From: Theodoxus fluviatilis
Lineage: Eukaryota > Mollusca > Gastropoda > Cycloneritida > Neritidae
DNA length: 64,000 bases
Direction of reading: 5' to 3'
NCBI GenBank assembly: GCA_034096865.1
Contig: JAWQFJ010015172.1
Coordinates: forward strand, 47,501-111,500
A program made the position numbers and the translations under genes. Below, piece after piece: positions 11,763-24,070 of the stretch. Each line of letters opens with the position of its first letter. Position 1 is the first letter of the stretch. The notes under the pieces were generated by a model that did no database searches, was not told where the DNA came from, and worked only from the letters and a program-made list of their open reading frames with translations.

Positions 11763-12245
11763 GGATATTGTGAAGAGATCGGGTGCAACAGAGTGAATTA
11801 GTTCTTGCAAGCAATTTGGCATTGACAGCGAATGTACTTTTCTTTGAATCGTCATCAGCATGCACACTTGGGTTACAAAAACAAAGGGACTTTAGGAAAC
11901 CACGTGGATTCTGCGCATGCATTATTGTTAAAGAATTTGATGAAAATGAGAGAGGTTTTGATCTTCTTGCAATATCTTGTTTTTCTAAGTGCTTGCCAGA
12001 GCAAAACAGGGTTATTTTTTAAATATATTTTTTCGCATTGGGCGTACTAGCTGTCTAAGTGCAGTTCTTCTTACATCAAACGTGACTTGCAGAAGGAATG
12101 TTTGTTCATTGATGTTGTGTACTATTAGAACACGTAGAATGTAGAAATATGTATTTTCAGCACCGCTCTATCGAAAATCTGCTCTCATCTGCTGTTTCTT
12201 GTCAACTCAGGTTTTAATTCTACTCGGCGAATTCTGATCGATTCC
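11763..12245. other. noncoding stretch
   Basis: I recognise no gene. AT-rich near 12,000-12,050. Confidence 0.5.
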
Positions 12246-12760
12246 TTGAAGCTTTGGGTGCCGGGCTTAAGTTTGTCTAATAGGCTGTTGGCGTCTGATG
12301 GGTTGTTAAGGAAGCTGTGTTTGTGTTGGAAACTGTCAATATCTTGTATGTTGTTCATCGCTTGGAAACGTAAACTAGACGTGTCTGGTATGCTGACAAC
12401 TTGTGTAAACCACTGCCAGATAAGTCGTCTGGATCTTGAAGGCCGTCGATATCCTACAGTGTGTTCATATCTTGAAGGTTGTACATGACTAACTATGACT
12501 CGTAGTCTGTATTTGAGAAGCTGCATTCGCCTTCTAGGCTGTTCATGTCTTGGGTGATGCCCACATTTCTGCAGCTTCAGATGTTTGGTGGGCGTCAACG
12601 CTTTGGGAACTGGTTTTCTTTGGAACCCTATGGATGCGATGAGGGCCAGCCAATGTCTTGCTGGCAGTGGATGCCTTGCAGGCCCTCTGTCTTGGAGACC
12701 ACGTCTTGGAGGCAGGCGATGTCTTGAAAGCTGTCTATGTTTCGGAGGCGGTGCTAATGC
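12246..12760. repeat. degenerate minisatellite
   Basis: Irregular repetition of a unit containing CTGTNNATGTCTTGGANG, for example near 12,340, 12,440, 12,470, 12,541, 12,650 and 12,717, with spacing of roughly 24-40 bp. The minus-strand open frame through it (12,185-12,946) shows a weak Gln-Asp-Ile periodicity that follows from the DNA repeat. Confidence 0.5.
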
Positions 12761-14796
12761 ACTTCCTGCAGACGCCGTATCGCTGTTAGCCGCGGCGTAC
12801 AGCCGGTTGGACGCTGGTCGATAACTCGCGCCTCCTTCCTCTCGCTTGCACCTTCCTGGACGTTGGGTTCTCTGTCGACTTGGCGGTTTGCCTTTCTGCT
12901 GGTGCTGAGTGGCAGGCCTACTGACAGCGGTGCCCGTGACACACATACGTACCGAGAAACTGGCGTACAGAAGGACACATGAACTGAGAGCGAACCCTAA
13001 CGAAGGGAAGAAGGAACGGGTTAAGGTCCTACCTGATGGAAGGGCTGATACGATTGGACGAAAGGGAGAGGAAGACCTTCCTCTGCATGATGGAAGTGGT
13101 TGTTTTTGTTTGATATTGATGTCCTTTCATTAGTAGTCGTCGGAGTGATTACATGTATGCGCATTATAACTCAGGTGGAGTGAAATAAAGTGATGTGATG
13201 TGATGTAATGTGCTGTTGGATGGTAGACACAACAAGTTAATCTTGACTGTGGAGCAACGCCTTCTCCCACTCTCCCCTTCCATCATCACCAACGCAGACT
13301 GAAATCTTCTGCAAAGCACTATGTCTGTTTTCACTGTGGTCGTCGTATTCGACGTGGAAGAAGGTCACGGAAAAAACGTATGTGGCAAACACCATTACAT
13401 TTTGAGGCATTTTGTAAGGCTGCATCGTTTTCGCCCTGCAGTCTAAAACTAGTGGTAAAAAGCCCTTGCTCAGGCCATCGTCTGCTCTGCCATTTCTGGA
13501 GTCATTTGGCGTGGTGCTGGTGGTGCGAGCAAGGGCGGAGTGAGGTGGCTGTCGGAGAGCAGGGGGACCAGTCCATTACGAGGATTGAATTAAGACGCGT
13601 CGTCTCCTGCCGCCCCTCTCCACAATAATCAACGGCTAAGACTCCTGGCGGAAATCTGGACCAACTCGGCCCGGCAGGAATTAAAACGGGAACCAGTCGC
13701 TCCGGCAGCCCGGCCGTAATTCCCCGATGGTTACATGGGAATCCCTTCTTGCAGAGGAAATGATTCCCTCCAATCCATTCAGCCGCCATCAGGAAATTTC
13801 CGGGCACCGGCCCGCGCGCGCTCTGGCGATCACGTGACTTTTGGAGTGGGTCCCCGTCGGACGGAAGCCGGCCCACTTTGATGGCGCGAGGGAGAATTTC
13901 GTAAGGATTTCCATTCCGCTCCTGTAATTTTCTCCCAACGAGTGAAAGCAAAAACTGTTTGTGAGTCTTCCAGCCAGCTCCGCAAACATATTACCATTTT
14001 TGCCGGAGAGCCATTGGCGGTACCCACGGGCGGCCTCTGCCTCTGCGAGAGTTTTGTCTCGCCTGCTGAGTAGGGTCTTCGCGTCAACAAAGCTGTCTTG
14101 GCCCACGCTGACCCTCGGTCCAACCGTCCTGTCCTGAACTCTGCTGGTGCCATCACTCATTCCTGATGCCAGACCTCGGTGTGGCAGCAGTCCTTCCATA
14201 GAGTTTGGCCGGCAGTTGCCTTTCCGTGATTTGAGGCCGAGTTTTTCCAGGGGATTTTTGCTCTTTAACGCTGTTTTCGTAGTTCTTCCTTAGTATTTGA
14301 GACTTGCGACAAACTCTCAATATACAAGCTTTTTTCAATTATAAACATTCCGTGTTTGTTATGACAATGTGTCGGTGCTTTTCCTGGCCTTTCAGAGGAC
14401 AGTGGCGATGACAGATTGTGTCCTATATTTATTAATGGTGCGTTACTGATCTGTACCCTCCAGGTGCCAGAGGGACATGAACCTTGATTTTGTGGGAGTT
14501 TTATAAAAGTTTGTCCTAGTTATCCTCTTGACTTGTCTTTTCCGTGCACTAGTTGGAAATACAAAATTCAAAGAGTTCTTTCATGTCCATTGTATTTCCG
14601 AGTCTCAGATGTCGATGGATAAATAGCTGAATGTGCATGCACTTGATTTTTAACAGTTGTTTTACAATGCAATAATGGTGTTTAGATTTGGCAGTATTGA
14701 CGATCAGTGTCTTTTCCATCGGCTTCTATTGATATCTACTCCGACGCATACTTCAAGCTGTGGAGCATCGGCAACCTTCTCTTTTACACTCTCTGG
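12761..14796. other. noncoding stretch with a GC-richer island
   Basis: About 13,540-14,060 is GC- and CpG-rich, with unique, non-repetitive sequence that contains AATTAA/TAATT-type motifs. It resembles a conserved noncoding element or a promoter-proximal island in texture only. I recognise no domain in its open frames. Confidence 0.4.
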
Positions 14797-14916
14797 TCTA
14801 CCACTGCTACCACTGCTACCACTGCTACCACTGCTACCACTGCTACCACTGCTACCACTGCTACCACTGCTACCACTGCTACCACTGCTACCACTGCTAC
14901 CACTGCTACCACTGCT
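14797..14916. repeat. 9-bp tandem repeat (CTACCACTG)n
   Basis: About 13 copies of a 9-bp unit that leaves all plus-strand frames open (Ala-Thr-Thr, Leu-Leu-Pro or Cys-Tyr-His). Confidence 0.96.
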
Positions 14917-15659
14917 CCTGTTTTGAGACTCTTCAACGTAATGTGTGCTTATGTTGTGGGTGATAAGACAAGCCCAGATTTAGAAATGAATATGGAGTGT
15001 GAGTTATCATTATTGTAGACCCTGGACGTCTTTTTGCTACAGATTAGATATGGTAAACTGAAGTAATATAATTTGAGGATAACACATCCATTTAAATCTC
15101 TGCTTGTGCTTTTTTATTGTGGAGGTGTTTGGGAAGGCTTAACACTTTTGGAGTTTGACTTTTGAATCATGGTATCTATAAAACGTGTGCTCTCTGCTGG
15201 AACCGTCGTTAGAGGTAGAACGAAACGCGACAGTTTCTGGCTGCGGTGATGTTGGAAGTAGAACGCAGCCTGTAATGGAATCAACAACAAATGGTTTCGA
15301 AAAAAAGATCCCTCGCACAATCAGCTCACAACTTTTGAGGCTACGCTTAATCCTACACGATTCTGTCAACAAAGGCAAATAAGGACATTGGATAGTGTCT
15401 ATTACGCAGCTAATTCATTCTTTGAATTATCGTCGACACTCCCTATTATTCTGTTCACGACGAAAAAAGATGTAGCATTGCACCCGAATTTAAGGGAATC
15501 CAATAGGTGGTGAATGGATGAAAATCACGACAAACAAAGGAAGCTTTAGAGCAGTTCTCTGACAAAAAACGGCTTATGCTTTAAATTATGACGTGATGAC
15601 AGAACCCATTGTGTGATTCCCCTCGGCAATTTCGCACGACCTGAAAGGACCCCTTGCAT
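14917..15659. other. noncoding stretch
   Basis: I see nothing I can support here. Confidence 0.5.
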
Positions 15660-15679
15660 TCTCTCTCTGTCTGTCTTTC

Positions 15680-15745
<66 letters not shown>

Positions 15746-15862
15746 CCTCTCCCTCTCTCTCTCTTTCCCTCTCTTTCTCTCTCTCAGGCACACACACACA
15801 CATACACACACACACATACACACACACATACACACACATAAACACACACACGCACACACACA
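15660..15862. repeat. compound microsatellite (CTGT)n, (CT)n, (CA)n
   Basis: Three successive simple-repeat blocks change at about 15,705 and 15,787. Confidence 0.96.
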
Positions 15863-16756
15863 TCAGTCCTTCCTGAGACAACAATGCCTCCTTTGATCAT
15901 GCAAGACTGGTCGTCTATTGTCTTGCTATAATAATGTGTAATTGCGTTGCTTTCACCTACATGAGGCCTATTACAATAAACTTGATTACCGCGAAAACGT
16001 CCTCATAGATTTCGGTGAACACGATGACACAGCGCACAAGGAGATGCGATACATTATGTGAAGCATTTTTCCCTGCCACCTGTTGGGAGGGTTATCAGTC
16101 TCTGGCTTCCACGGTGCAATCGAGGGGTGTCATCATCAGCTGCTTGGGTGGAAATATGTAAAAATAACTACACTCTCTGTCCATTTCGCCGACTATCTTC
16201 ATGTGATCTTCTCATCAGTCTGGGCCCGTAGCGATGGAATCGCCCAATAAACCACCCCGTTCTCCCTACGATGGGGCAATCAGCTCTCTTTATCTTTCTC
16301 TTGGCTGATCACAGGGTTTGCACGCGCTCGGGCGAAGCGAAGGGAGCTTATACAAGAGGTGAGATGAATCATCAACCTACTTTTTCATCCCTTGTCGGAG
16401 AGAGAAAAAAGTGTTACCCCGATGGGTGGATACGGCCCTGTGGAGACCAGTAAGCCATGCATTGTGTTGCGCCATTAGAGCTCAGATCCAGCATTGCAAC
16501 GAAATGGCTAGACTGGCTCTCCTCTCACCAGACCTCTGCCGGATTTCACGTCGGTGTAAGAGAGATGGAGATGATAGGCGAGGGTCACATCGACGCACGA
16601 TGTTCCTTGTCGAATGGGTGTTTGCATTGTTATCGTCGTCATCGCCCCCGCCTTTCGTCTGATCTCAGTGGTCTGGAGTGGAGTACTTTGCACTCCTCCT
16701 CCTTGTCCTTGTCGTTCTTGTCCTCGTCCTTGTTGTGGCATTGTTCGCTTGTCGAA
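15863..16756. other. noncoding stretch
   Basis: No recognisable gene. The short open frames on both strands have no domain signature. Confidence 0.5.
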
Positions 16757-16790
16757 TGTGTGTGTGTGTGTGTTTGTGTGTTTGTGTGTT

Positions 16791-16828
<38 letters not shown>
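16757..16828. repeat. (TG)n microsatellite at the LINE 5' junction
   Basis: TG/TTTG repeats end exactly where LINE-like coding sequence begins (GAACAAAACAAAGG at about 16,828). Confidence 0.93.
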
Positions 16829-16830
<2 letters not shown>

Positions 16831-18211
16831 CAAAACAAAGGCCTCTACATCACCTTTGTTGATCTGACTAAGGCTTTTGACACCGTGAACAGGCAGGGAA
16901 TGTGGCTTATTCTTAAAAGGCTCGGCTGTCCCCCAAAGTTCCTCAACATCATCATGCAGCTTTATAATGACCAGCACGGACAAGTCAGACTGAACAGTGA
17001 CCTGTCAGAGCCCTTCCCCATTGTCAATGGCGTGAAGCAGGGCTGTGTCCTGGCACCGACCCTCTTCTCCATCTACTTCAGCATGGTGCTCAATCAGGCA
17101 ATGGACGCCTTTGATGATGGGGACGCGATGTATGTCAGATACAGGCCAGATGGCAACCTGTTTGACCTCAGGCGCCTGAGAGCCCGCACCAAGACTACAA
17201 ACCAGGCGATCAGAGACCTCCTCTTCGCAGACAATGCCGCCTTCATCGTACACTCTGAGACAGCCTTGCAACAAGTCACATCCAGCTTCGCAGAGGCTGC
17301 CTAGCAACCTATTCGGACTGGAAGTCAGCCTAAAGAAGATGGAGGTCCTCCACCAACCTGCCCCCCGAGAAGCGTCTCTCCCTCTTCACATCTACATTGG
17401 GGAGACCGAACTACGCTCTGTCAGCAGGTTCACATACCTGGACTGCACCATCACGGCAAATGCCAAGATAGACAAGGAAGTGGACAGCAGAATAGCCAAG
17501 GCCAGCAGAGCCTTTGGCAGGTTGTATCTAAAGAGTGTGAAGCAACAAACACCTCAAACAGGACACAAAATCAGTGTATACAGAGCGGTTGTCCTTACCA
17601 CACTCCTGTATGGCTCAGAATCCTGGGTCCTGTTCCACCGATACCTGAGGCTCTTGGAACGCTTCCACCAACGCTGTATTCGTACGATCCTGGAGATACA
17701 CTGGAGCGACTACATCACGAATGTGGAAGTTTTGGAACGGTCTCAACTCACCAGCATAGAGACCATGCTTTTGAGATCTCAGCTGCGCTGGGCAGGCCAT
17801 GTTTCCAGAATGAAAAACCACCGCCTGCCCAAGGTTTGGTGAGCTTTCCACTGGTCGACGTGACAAAGGGGGCCCGAAAAAGAGATACAAAGACTCAAGA
17901 AAGCCCACACCTCCTGCAACATCGATCCCCGACAGTGGACCTCCGTCGCTGCTGACAGAGATGCCTGGCGCCACACCATCAATAAAGCCACGGCAGTGTT
18001 GGAGAGCTCCCGCAGGAACACACTAAAGGAGAAGACCCAGAGGAGAAAAAACCAAGAGGACGTCATGCTAGACCCTGGCCAGATCTTCCCCTGCGGCCGC
18101 TGTGGTCGGGCTTGCCGGTCCAGCATCGGCCTCTACAGCCACCAACATGTCTGCGGTGGACGTGGACAGCAGCATCGACTCATCTTCGTTCGCGAAGCAA
18201 CGCCATATTAA
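16828..18211 (+). pseudogene. 5'-truncated non-LTR retrotransposon (LINE) reverse transcriptase, broken
   Basis: The relic begins inside the reverse transcriptase at YITFVDLTKAFDTVNR (motif A, first catalytic Asp). It continues through NGVKQGCVLAPTLFSIYF (motif B) to LLFADNAAFI, where the family has FADD, so the second catalytic Asp of motif C is replaced by Asn. A stop at 17,302-17,304 plus a frameshift follows. The next frame (17,300-17,842) carries the thumb/C-terminal region (SVSRFTYLDCTITANAKID, LYGSESWVL, RWAGHVSRM). A second frameshift near 17,838 and a third near 17,900 lead to the last frame, which contains a C-terminal zinc finger (C-x2-C-x12-H-x-H-x-C, 18,092-18,154) and ends at about 18,211. 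Endonuclease and ORF1 are absent. The clade is uncertain. The element is dead. Confidence 0.93.
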
Positions 18212-18237
18212 TACTGTATGTTTGTGAGGTGTTTGTG

Positions 18238-18364
<127 letters not shown>

Positions 18365-19516
18365 GAGATAAGTGTGTGACTGCATACGTGTTTAACATTG
18401 TTTTCGAAAGTTAATTTTTAACGGTGTATACATGTACTCACGTGCAATATTGTACAAATGCATATTTCTACATTCATGTAGTCATGAAGAAGTGCACGCT
18501 TCATAAAAGTTAAATGCCCCGTTCGTCCGGCATTACATCTCCAAAATAAGTCCCCCAAACTCGATTGTGTTCCCCTTCAGGAACGAATTATGTATCTACA
18601 AGCAACACCCGTTTTTCTTACAGTACAGGATAATCCAAATATTTGTATTCATCTCACATTAGGCACACAATCATTTACGTGCCCATATCACATCGTTTAA
18701 TTTTGTTCCGCCCTTATGTTCCTCACTCCGTTTTTCATAAACACCATTCAGCCTGCATCGTATACTTCACTGAACGCACGTGCCTGCTGTATCACAGGTG
18801 TTTGTGCACGTACATTGTTAGTTTGCTTTTTTTCTCGACGTGCATGCGTGCTTGCCTGCCTGCCTACCCTGGTATCACTTTCTCTGCTGTATTCACGCTG
18901 TCTGGCCCCCTACCTAGCCGACACACGTGGGAACCCTGACTGATTGACACCTGAGTGCCAAACTCTCTCAGGGCAAAGCGCTAAATGTCAGACATGCTTT
19001 CTGGTCCAACACTGGGGCAAAGTTGTCACAACAAAAGCAATAGCGGTTCTCTTTTCTTCCGCCTGAAGAGCGCGGCGGAGACTGAATAGGCGAGTATACA
19101 GGCGTTTAGCCACGGCTTGGAGTTTGAATGGCGAGTAATTCATTACCGGCACACATTAATTTCGCCTATAAGGAAGGTGCCATTGTTCACAGGTCTAGCG
19201 GGACCATAGTGGCTAAATCGCACTGCCGAGGCGAGAAAAAGCACAACAGAACAGGCGGGGCTGACGGACGCTATTATCTCCCCTTGGCAGCCGCTAGGGG
19301 GATCTGGTTTCCCGCGGGTTTTTAGCAAAAGACGGCTTGTGAGTTAAACGGGAGCAGTTTCACAGGAACGTAAAAAGCAGGCTGCAATAAAATTACAATG
19401 GGACAAGACAGAATCACTCTAAAGTGGAGTTTATTGCAGGAAAGAAAAAGGGAAAGAAATATTTCGTTCCTGTAAATGCTCAGATCGTGTTTTTAATTAC
19501 ACTCTTCGCCAGTTTG

Positions 19517-19517
<1 letters not shown>
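18365..19517. other. noncoding stretch
   Basis: No gene seen. About 19,060-19,330 is unique and moderately GC-rich. Confidence 0.5.
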
Positions 19518-19568
<51 letters not shown>

Positions 19569-19676
19569 ATACACACATACTCACGTAAGCATGCACGCAC
19601 GTACGCACACACACGCACGCGCGCGCACACACACACCCCCCCCTACGTACCCCCCCCCCCCCCCCCTACATACGTA

Positions 19677-19770
<94 letters not shown>
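19518..19770. repeat. (CA)n microsatellites with a poly-C run
   Basis: CA runs at 19,518-19,568 and 19,679-19,770 are separated by mixed CA/CG repeats and a C homopolymer at about 19,650-19,666. Confidence 0.96.
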
Positions 19771-19771
<1 letters not shown>

Positions 19772-19929
19772 TGTGTGATACTCACCGAGCTAAATTGTAG
19801 TTGCACTTGTGCTGGGCGAGAAAACACACCAGGGTCGAAGTTGATGGCAGTTCTTGAAATCTCCATGGGGTAGTACACGATTGCTGAGGCAAACTTTTAG
19901 TCCGCTCAGATGTCTAATGCAAATGACGA

Positions 19930-20006
19930 CACTTCTCTCGCTTCATTCGCTTATTTCGTTCTCTCGCTTCTCTCGCTTCTCTCGCTTCGTTCGCTTCTTT
20001 TGCTTT

Positions 20007-20068
<62 letters not shown>

Positions 20069-21240
20069 CTTCTTTCGCATCTCTCACTTCTCTCACTTCT
20101 CTCTTCATTTGTCTCTCACCTCTCTCATTTCTTGTACAACTCAAACATCTCTGACCCCTCTTGTTTCATTCGGTTCTTTCGCTTCTCTCGCTTTTCCCAC
20201 TTCTCTCGCTTCTTTCGCTTCTTTCACTTCTCTGTCTTCTCTCGCATCTCTCACTTTTCTCACATTTCTCACTTGTCTCACATCTCTCACTTGTCTCACA
20301 TCTCTCACTTGTCTCACATCTCTCACTTGTCTCACATCTCTCACTTGTCTCATATTTCTCACTTGTGTCACATCTCTCACTTGTCTCACATCTCTCACTT
20401 CTCTCACATCTCTCACTTCTCTCACATCTCTCACTTGTCTCACATCTCTCACTTATCTCACATCTCTCACTTGTCTCACATCTCTCACTTGTCTCACATC
20501 TCTCACATCTCTCACTTGTCTCACATCTCGCACTTCTCTCACATCTCTCACTTGTCTCACATCTCTCACTTGTCTCGCATCTCTCACTTGTCTCACATCA
20601 CTCACTTGTCTCGCATTTCTCACTTGTCTCGCATCTCTCACTTGTCGCGCATCTCTCACTTCTCTCGCTTCTTATACAACTCTCACATCTCTCACTTCTC
20701 TCATATTTATCACTTGTCTCACATCTCTCACTTGTCTCACATCTCTCACTTGTCTCGCATCTCTCACTTGTCTCACATTTCTCACTTGTCTCACATCTCT
20801 AACTTCTCTCACATCTCTCACTTCTCTCACTTCTCTCACATCTCTCACTTGTCTCGCATCTCTCACTTGTCTCGCATCTCTCACTTGTCTCATATTTCTC
20901 ACTTTTCTCGCTTCTCATACAACTCTCGCATCTCTCACTTCTCTCATATTTCTCACTTCTCTCATTTCTCTCACTTCTCTCGCTTCTCCTACAACTCTCA
21001 CTTCTCTCGCTTCTCCTACAACACTCACATCTCTCATTTCTCTCACTTCTCTCGCTTCTCCTACAACACTCACATCTCTCACTTCTCTCATATTTCTCAC
21101 TTCTCTCATTTCTCTCACTTCTCTCGTTTTTCCTACAACTCTCACATTTCTCACTTCTCTCATATTTCTCACTTCTCTCATTTCTCTCACTTCTCTCGCT
21201 TCTCCTACAACTCTCACATCTCTCACCTCTCTCGCTAGTC
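19930..21240. repeat. 1.3-kb minisatellite, 18-bp unit (TCTCACTTGTCTCACATC)n
   Basis: The array starts with CTTCTCTCG-type units and a TC run (20,010-20,066), becomes regular 18-bp units from about 20,245, and grades into CTTCTCATTTCTCTCA variants after 20,900. Two plus-strand frames (up to 473 codons) and several minus-strand frames stay open because the unit has no stop in those frames. The predicted Ser-His-Ile-Ser-His-Leu repeats have no start context, domain or splice evidence, so I do not call a gene. Confidence 0.94.
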
Positions 21241-22679
21241 TCACTCGCGACTCCGACCTACTCTCTCTTCTGTAACATGAACGATGGAAACACTCAAGAC
21301 ATTGTGGGGTAGCTTAATTGGAGGTGGGTACATAGTTGAAAGTAGATTAACCTGACTGACGAGAAGACTTACGAAAAGATTGCAGAAGGAACTGAGAAAC
21401 GGGAACAGCAGATGAGGAGTGTGTGTAGAGGGTGTGTGATGTGAGGTTGGGAGTGGGGGGGTGGGGGTTGGGTAGGAGGGAAGAGATGAAAAGAAAATCG
21501 GGGAAAGAATTTGCTTGATGAACTGATGGAAGACTTGGATTCCCAAAATGAACAGTAATTTGTTTTTGGTAGGATTTTAAAATGTATTTTTTTTGTTATT
21601 ATTAGTATTTTTTTACCCTAAGGTTTTGTGTTCATCTCTGCACACGACTTCAAGATGCCTAACTACTTGTGTCAGCAGGTATCGTGTTTCTCTGACGAGG
21701 CAAAGATACCAATGTTACGCTCTGTTTGTGCTGCACCTATACAACATCGTGGTAAACAGTGTGACATGAGAGTATATGAGAAACCAGCCAACATTTTATG
21801 ACAGGAGGATAAGAAATCTTGCGTTTTAGACCTTCATAGTTTGATGTTTGATATGGAGACAACGTTAATGCACACCGTCAAGACCTGTAATGAAGAAACA
21901 GGAGGACGATGTCTTCGTGCATGCGCGCGCGCGAGCGTGTTTGTGTGTGTTTGCGTGTTGGCGCGTGAGTGACTTTACGGGACGACGTAGAATGAACTCA
22001 ATTAAAAACAAGAACGCTGAATGAGAAGAAGAAAAACTAACACTACTGCATGGCAACTAGAAAAACAATGCAAACGAAAATAAAGGTGTACGCACACGTG
22101 TGTGTGTGTGTGAGTAGGGGACATGGCAGGTTGGACGGACCCTAAAGGGAGAACCCATTTAGCAAAACACAATACACTAACGAATGGAAGGACAGGAGGG
22201 CGGAAGATCCACAAGACGAGGAAAGCAGCAAGGACGAAAGACGGAATTGGGGGATGAGACTGACGGATGAAACAGAGGGAGGGATGGGAGGGGGTGGCGG
22301 AGCAAGGGAGGGGTGGGGAGCAAGGGAGGGGGTGGGGAGCAAGGGAGGAGAGGTCCGTGGAGCTTTCCCACTGTGGACGTGCGAGCGTCCCACGACTCCA
22401 GTGATGGCTACAGCCAGGGGTCTGGGAAAATTGTGTTCCGCACAGCATCCCCCTGTCACCCCTCCCCACCCCCTGTCACCCCCACCCCCACCCCCTGCCC
22501 ACTATGGCCCTGCTACCCGACACCTTAGCGCCCCCCCCCCCCTCTTTTGGCTTTCTGTAATCCCCTCCACCCACCTACCCACCTTCACCCCTTCATTTCC
22601 CCTCACCTCCAACAATTCTTATACCTTTCCTTCATCTCCGCACCTCATCCCTTATCCCTCTCTGTCTTTTTTTTTTCTC
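21241..22679. other. noncoding stretch
   Basis: Includes a G-rich purine block (about 22,265-22,360) and a C-rich block (about 22,440-22,560). No recognisable gene. Confidence 0.5.
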
Positions 22680-22686
22680 TCCGTCC

Positions 22687-22758
<72 letters not shown>

Positions 22759-22817
22759 GCCTGCCTGTCTGCCTGTCTGTCTGTCTGTCTGTCTGCCTGT
22801 CTGCCTGTCTGTCTGCC

Positions 22818-22862
<45 letters not shown>

Positions 22863-22885
22863 GTCTGTCTCTCTCTCTCTCTCTG

Positions 22886-22926
<41 letters not shown>
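22680..22926. repeat. (CTGT)n / (CTGC)n / (CT)n microsatellite
   Basis: CTGT tetranucleotides with CTGC interruptions, followed by CT runs. A (GC)n-(GT)n stretch lies just beyond, at 22,971-22,998. Confidence 0.96.
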
Positions 22927-22929
<3 letters not shown>

Positions 22930-23887
22930 CGTCGCTCTGACCGTCTGTGTGTCTGTATGTGTGTCTTTCTGCGCGCGCGCGCGCGTGTGTGTCTGTGTGC
23001 GCGCAAACATGACTTCATATAGAATCGAATACGCGAGGACTTGCTCAGCCAAATGCAGAAATCCTAAATAACACGATCAACACTGTAATTTTACTTCACA
23101 CAGCACCTCAGTGAACATCTCGCCCAACTCCTCAACTCCACAATCATCGTCACTGTTTAGACGCTCTTCATTCTGCTGTCTTTCATTCGTGACGGTGCGT
23201 AAATAGAAACAGCAAACATCAAGGGGAGCAACTGCGTACACCCTTTTCTTTATTTACCACCAGGGGACTTGCATCTCCACTGTTCCAGCAATCTGTGTCC
23301 GGACAAGTAGCCCACGGGTCATTGGGCAGGCATGGCAAAAGGACTGGGGTGGGGGTGGAGGGTGAGGGTGGAAAAGGGTTGGAGTAGAGGGGCAGGGGGA
23401 TAAGGGAGTTGAAGAGGGGGGAGGGGGCTGCGGGGCACGTAGGGGGAGGGGCTGGGAAAGGGGCGGGTTAGTTCCAACGAGCTGAGACACCCCACCTGCT
23501 CGCCTTCCTCTTCCTGTGTCTGTCATCAGTCTCAGCCGAAGGAAGTACCTGGGAAAGCTAGCAAAGGCAAGAAAGAAGGGGGAGTAGGGGTGGGGTTAAG
23601 GGGCGTTTGAGAGTGAGGCTGGGAGTTGGAGAGGAAGAACAGAAGAAAGGAGTGAGTGAGGGGAGAAAATGCAGGGCTCCAGAGGTAAATTGGGGACGGA
23701 GTCAGAGGAGAACTAGAGGTCCAGACTGGGGCTAGCGTTGCACTCGACACGTTGTAGGTCTCGTCTAGATTGCATGTGCTTGTGAGTGAGTGAGTGAGTG
23801 ACTGAATGTGTGAGTGAAAGAAAGTGATGGAAAGAATGTAAAGATGAATGAATGAGCGTGAGTGAGTATGTGTGTGTTCGTGTTTGT
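22927..23887. other. noncoding stretch
   Basis: G-rich low-complexity sequence at about 23,343-23,470 and 23,575-23,690. No gene recognised. Confidence 0.5.
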
Positions 23888-24018
23888 GTGGGTGTGCATG
23901 AGAGAGAGAGAGAGAGAAACAGACAGACAGAGACAGAGAGAGAGACAGAGAGAGAGAGACAGAGAGAGAGACAGAAAGAGAGAGAGAGAGAGGCAGGCAG
24001 GCAGGCATGCAGACTGAC

Positions 24019-24068
<50 letters not shown>
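23888..24068. repeat. (GA)n / (GACA)n microsatellite
   Basis: GA runs interrupted by ACAG and GGCA units. Confidence 0.96.

Positions 24069-24070
<2 letters not shown>

Noticed and set aside
12185..12946. A 253-codon minus-strand open frame
   Set aside because: No recognisable domain. Its weak periodicity follows from the degenerate DNA repeat, and there is no splice or start context I can defend.
19854..21275. A 473-codon open frame on the plus strand
   Set aside because: It is read through an 18-bp minisatellite. Other frames and the opposite strand are open too, and no domain is present.
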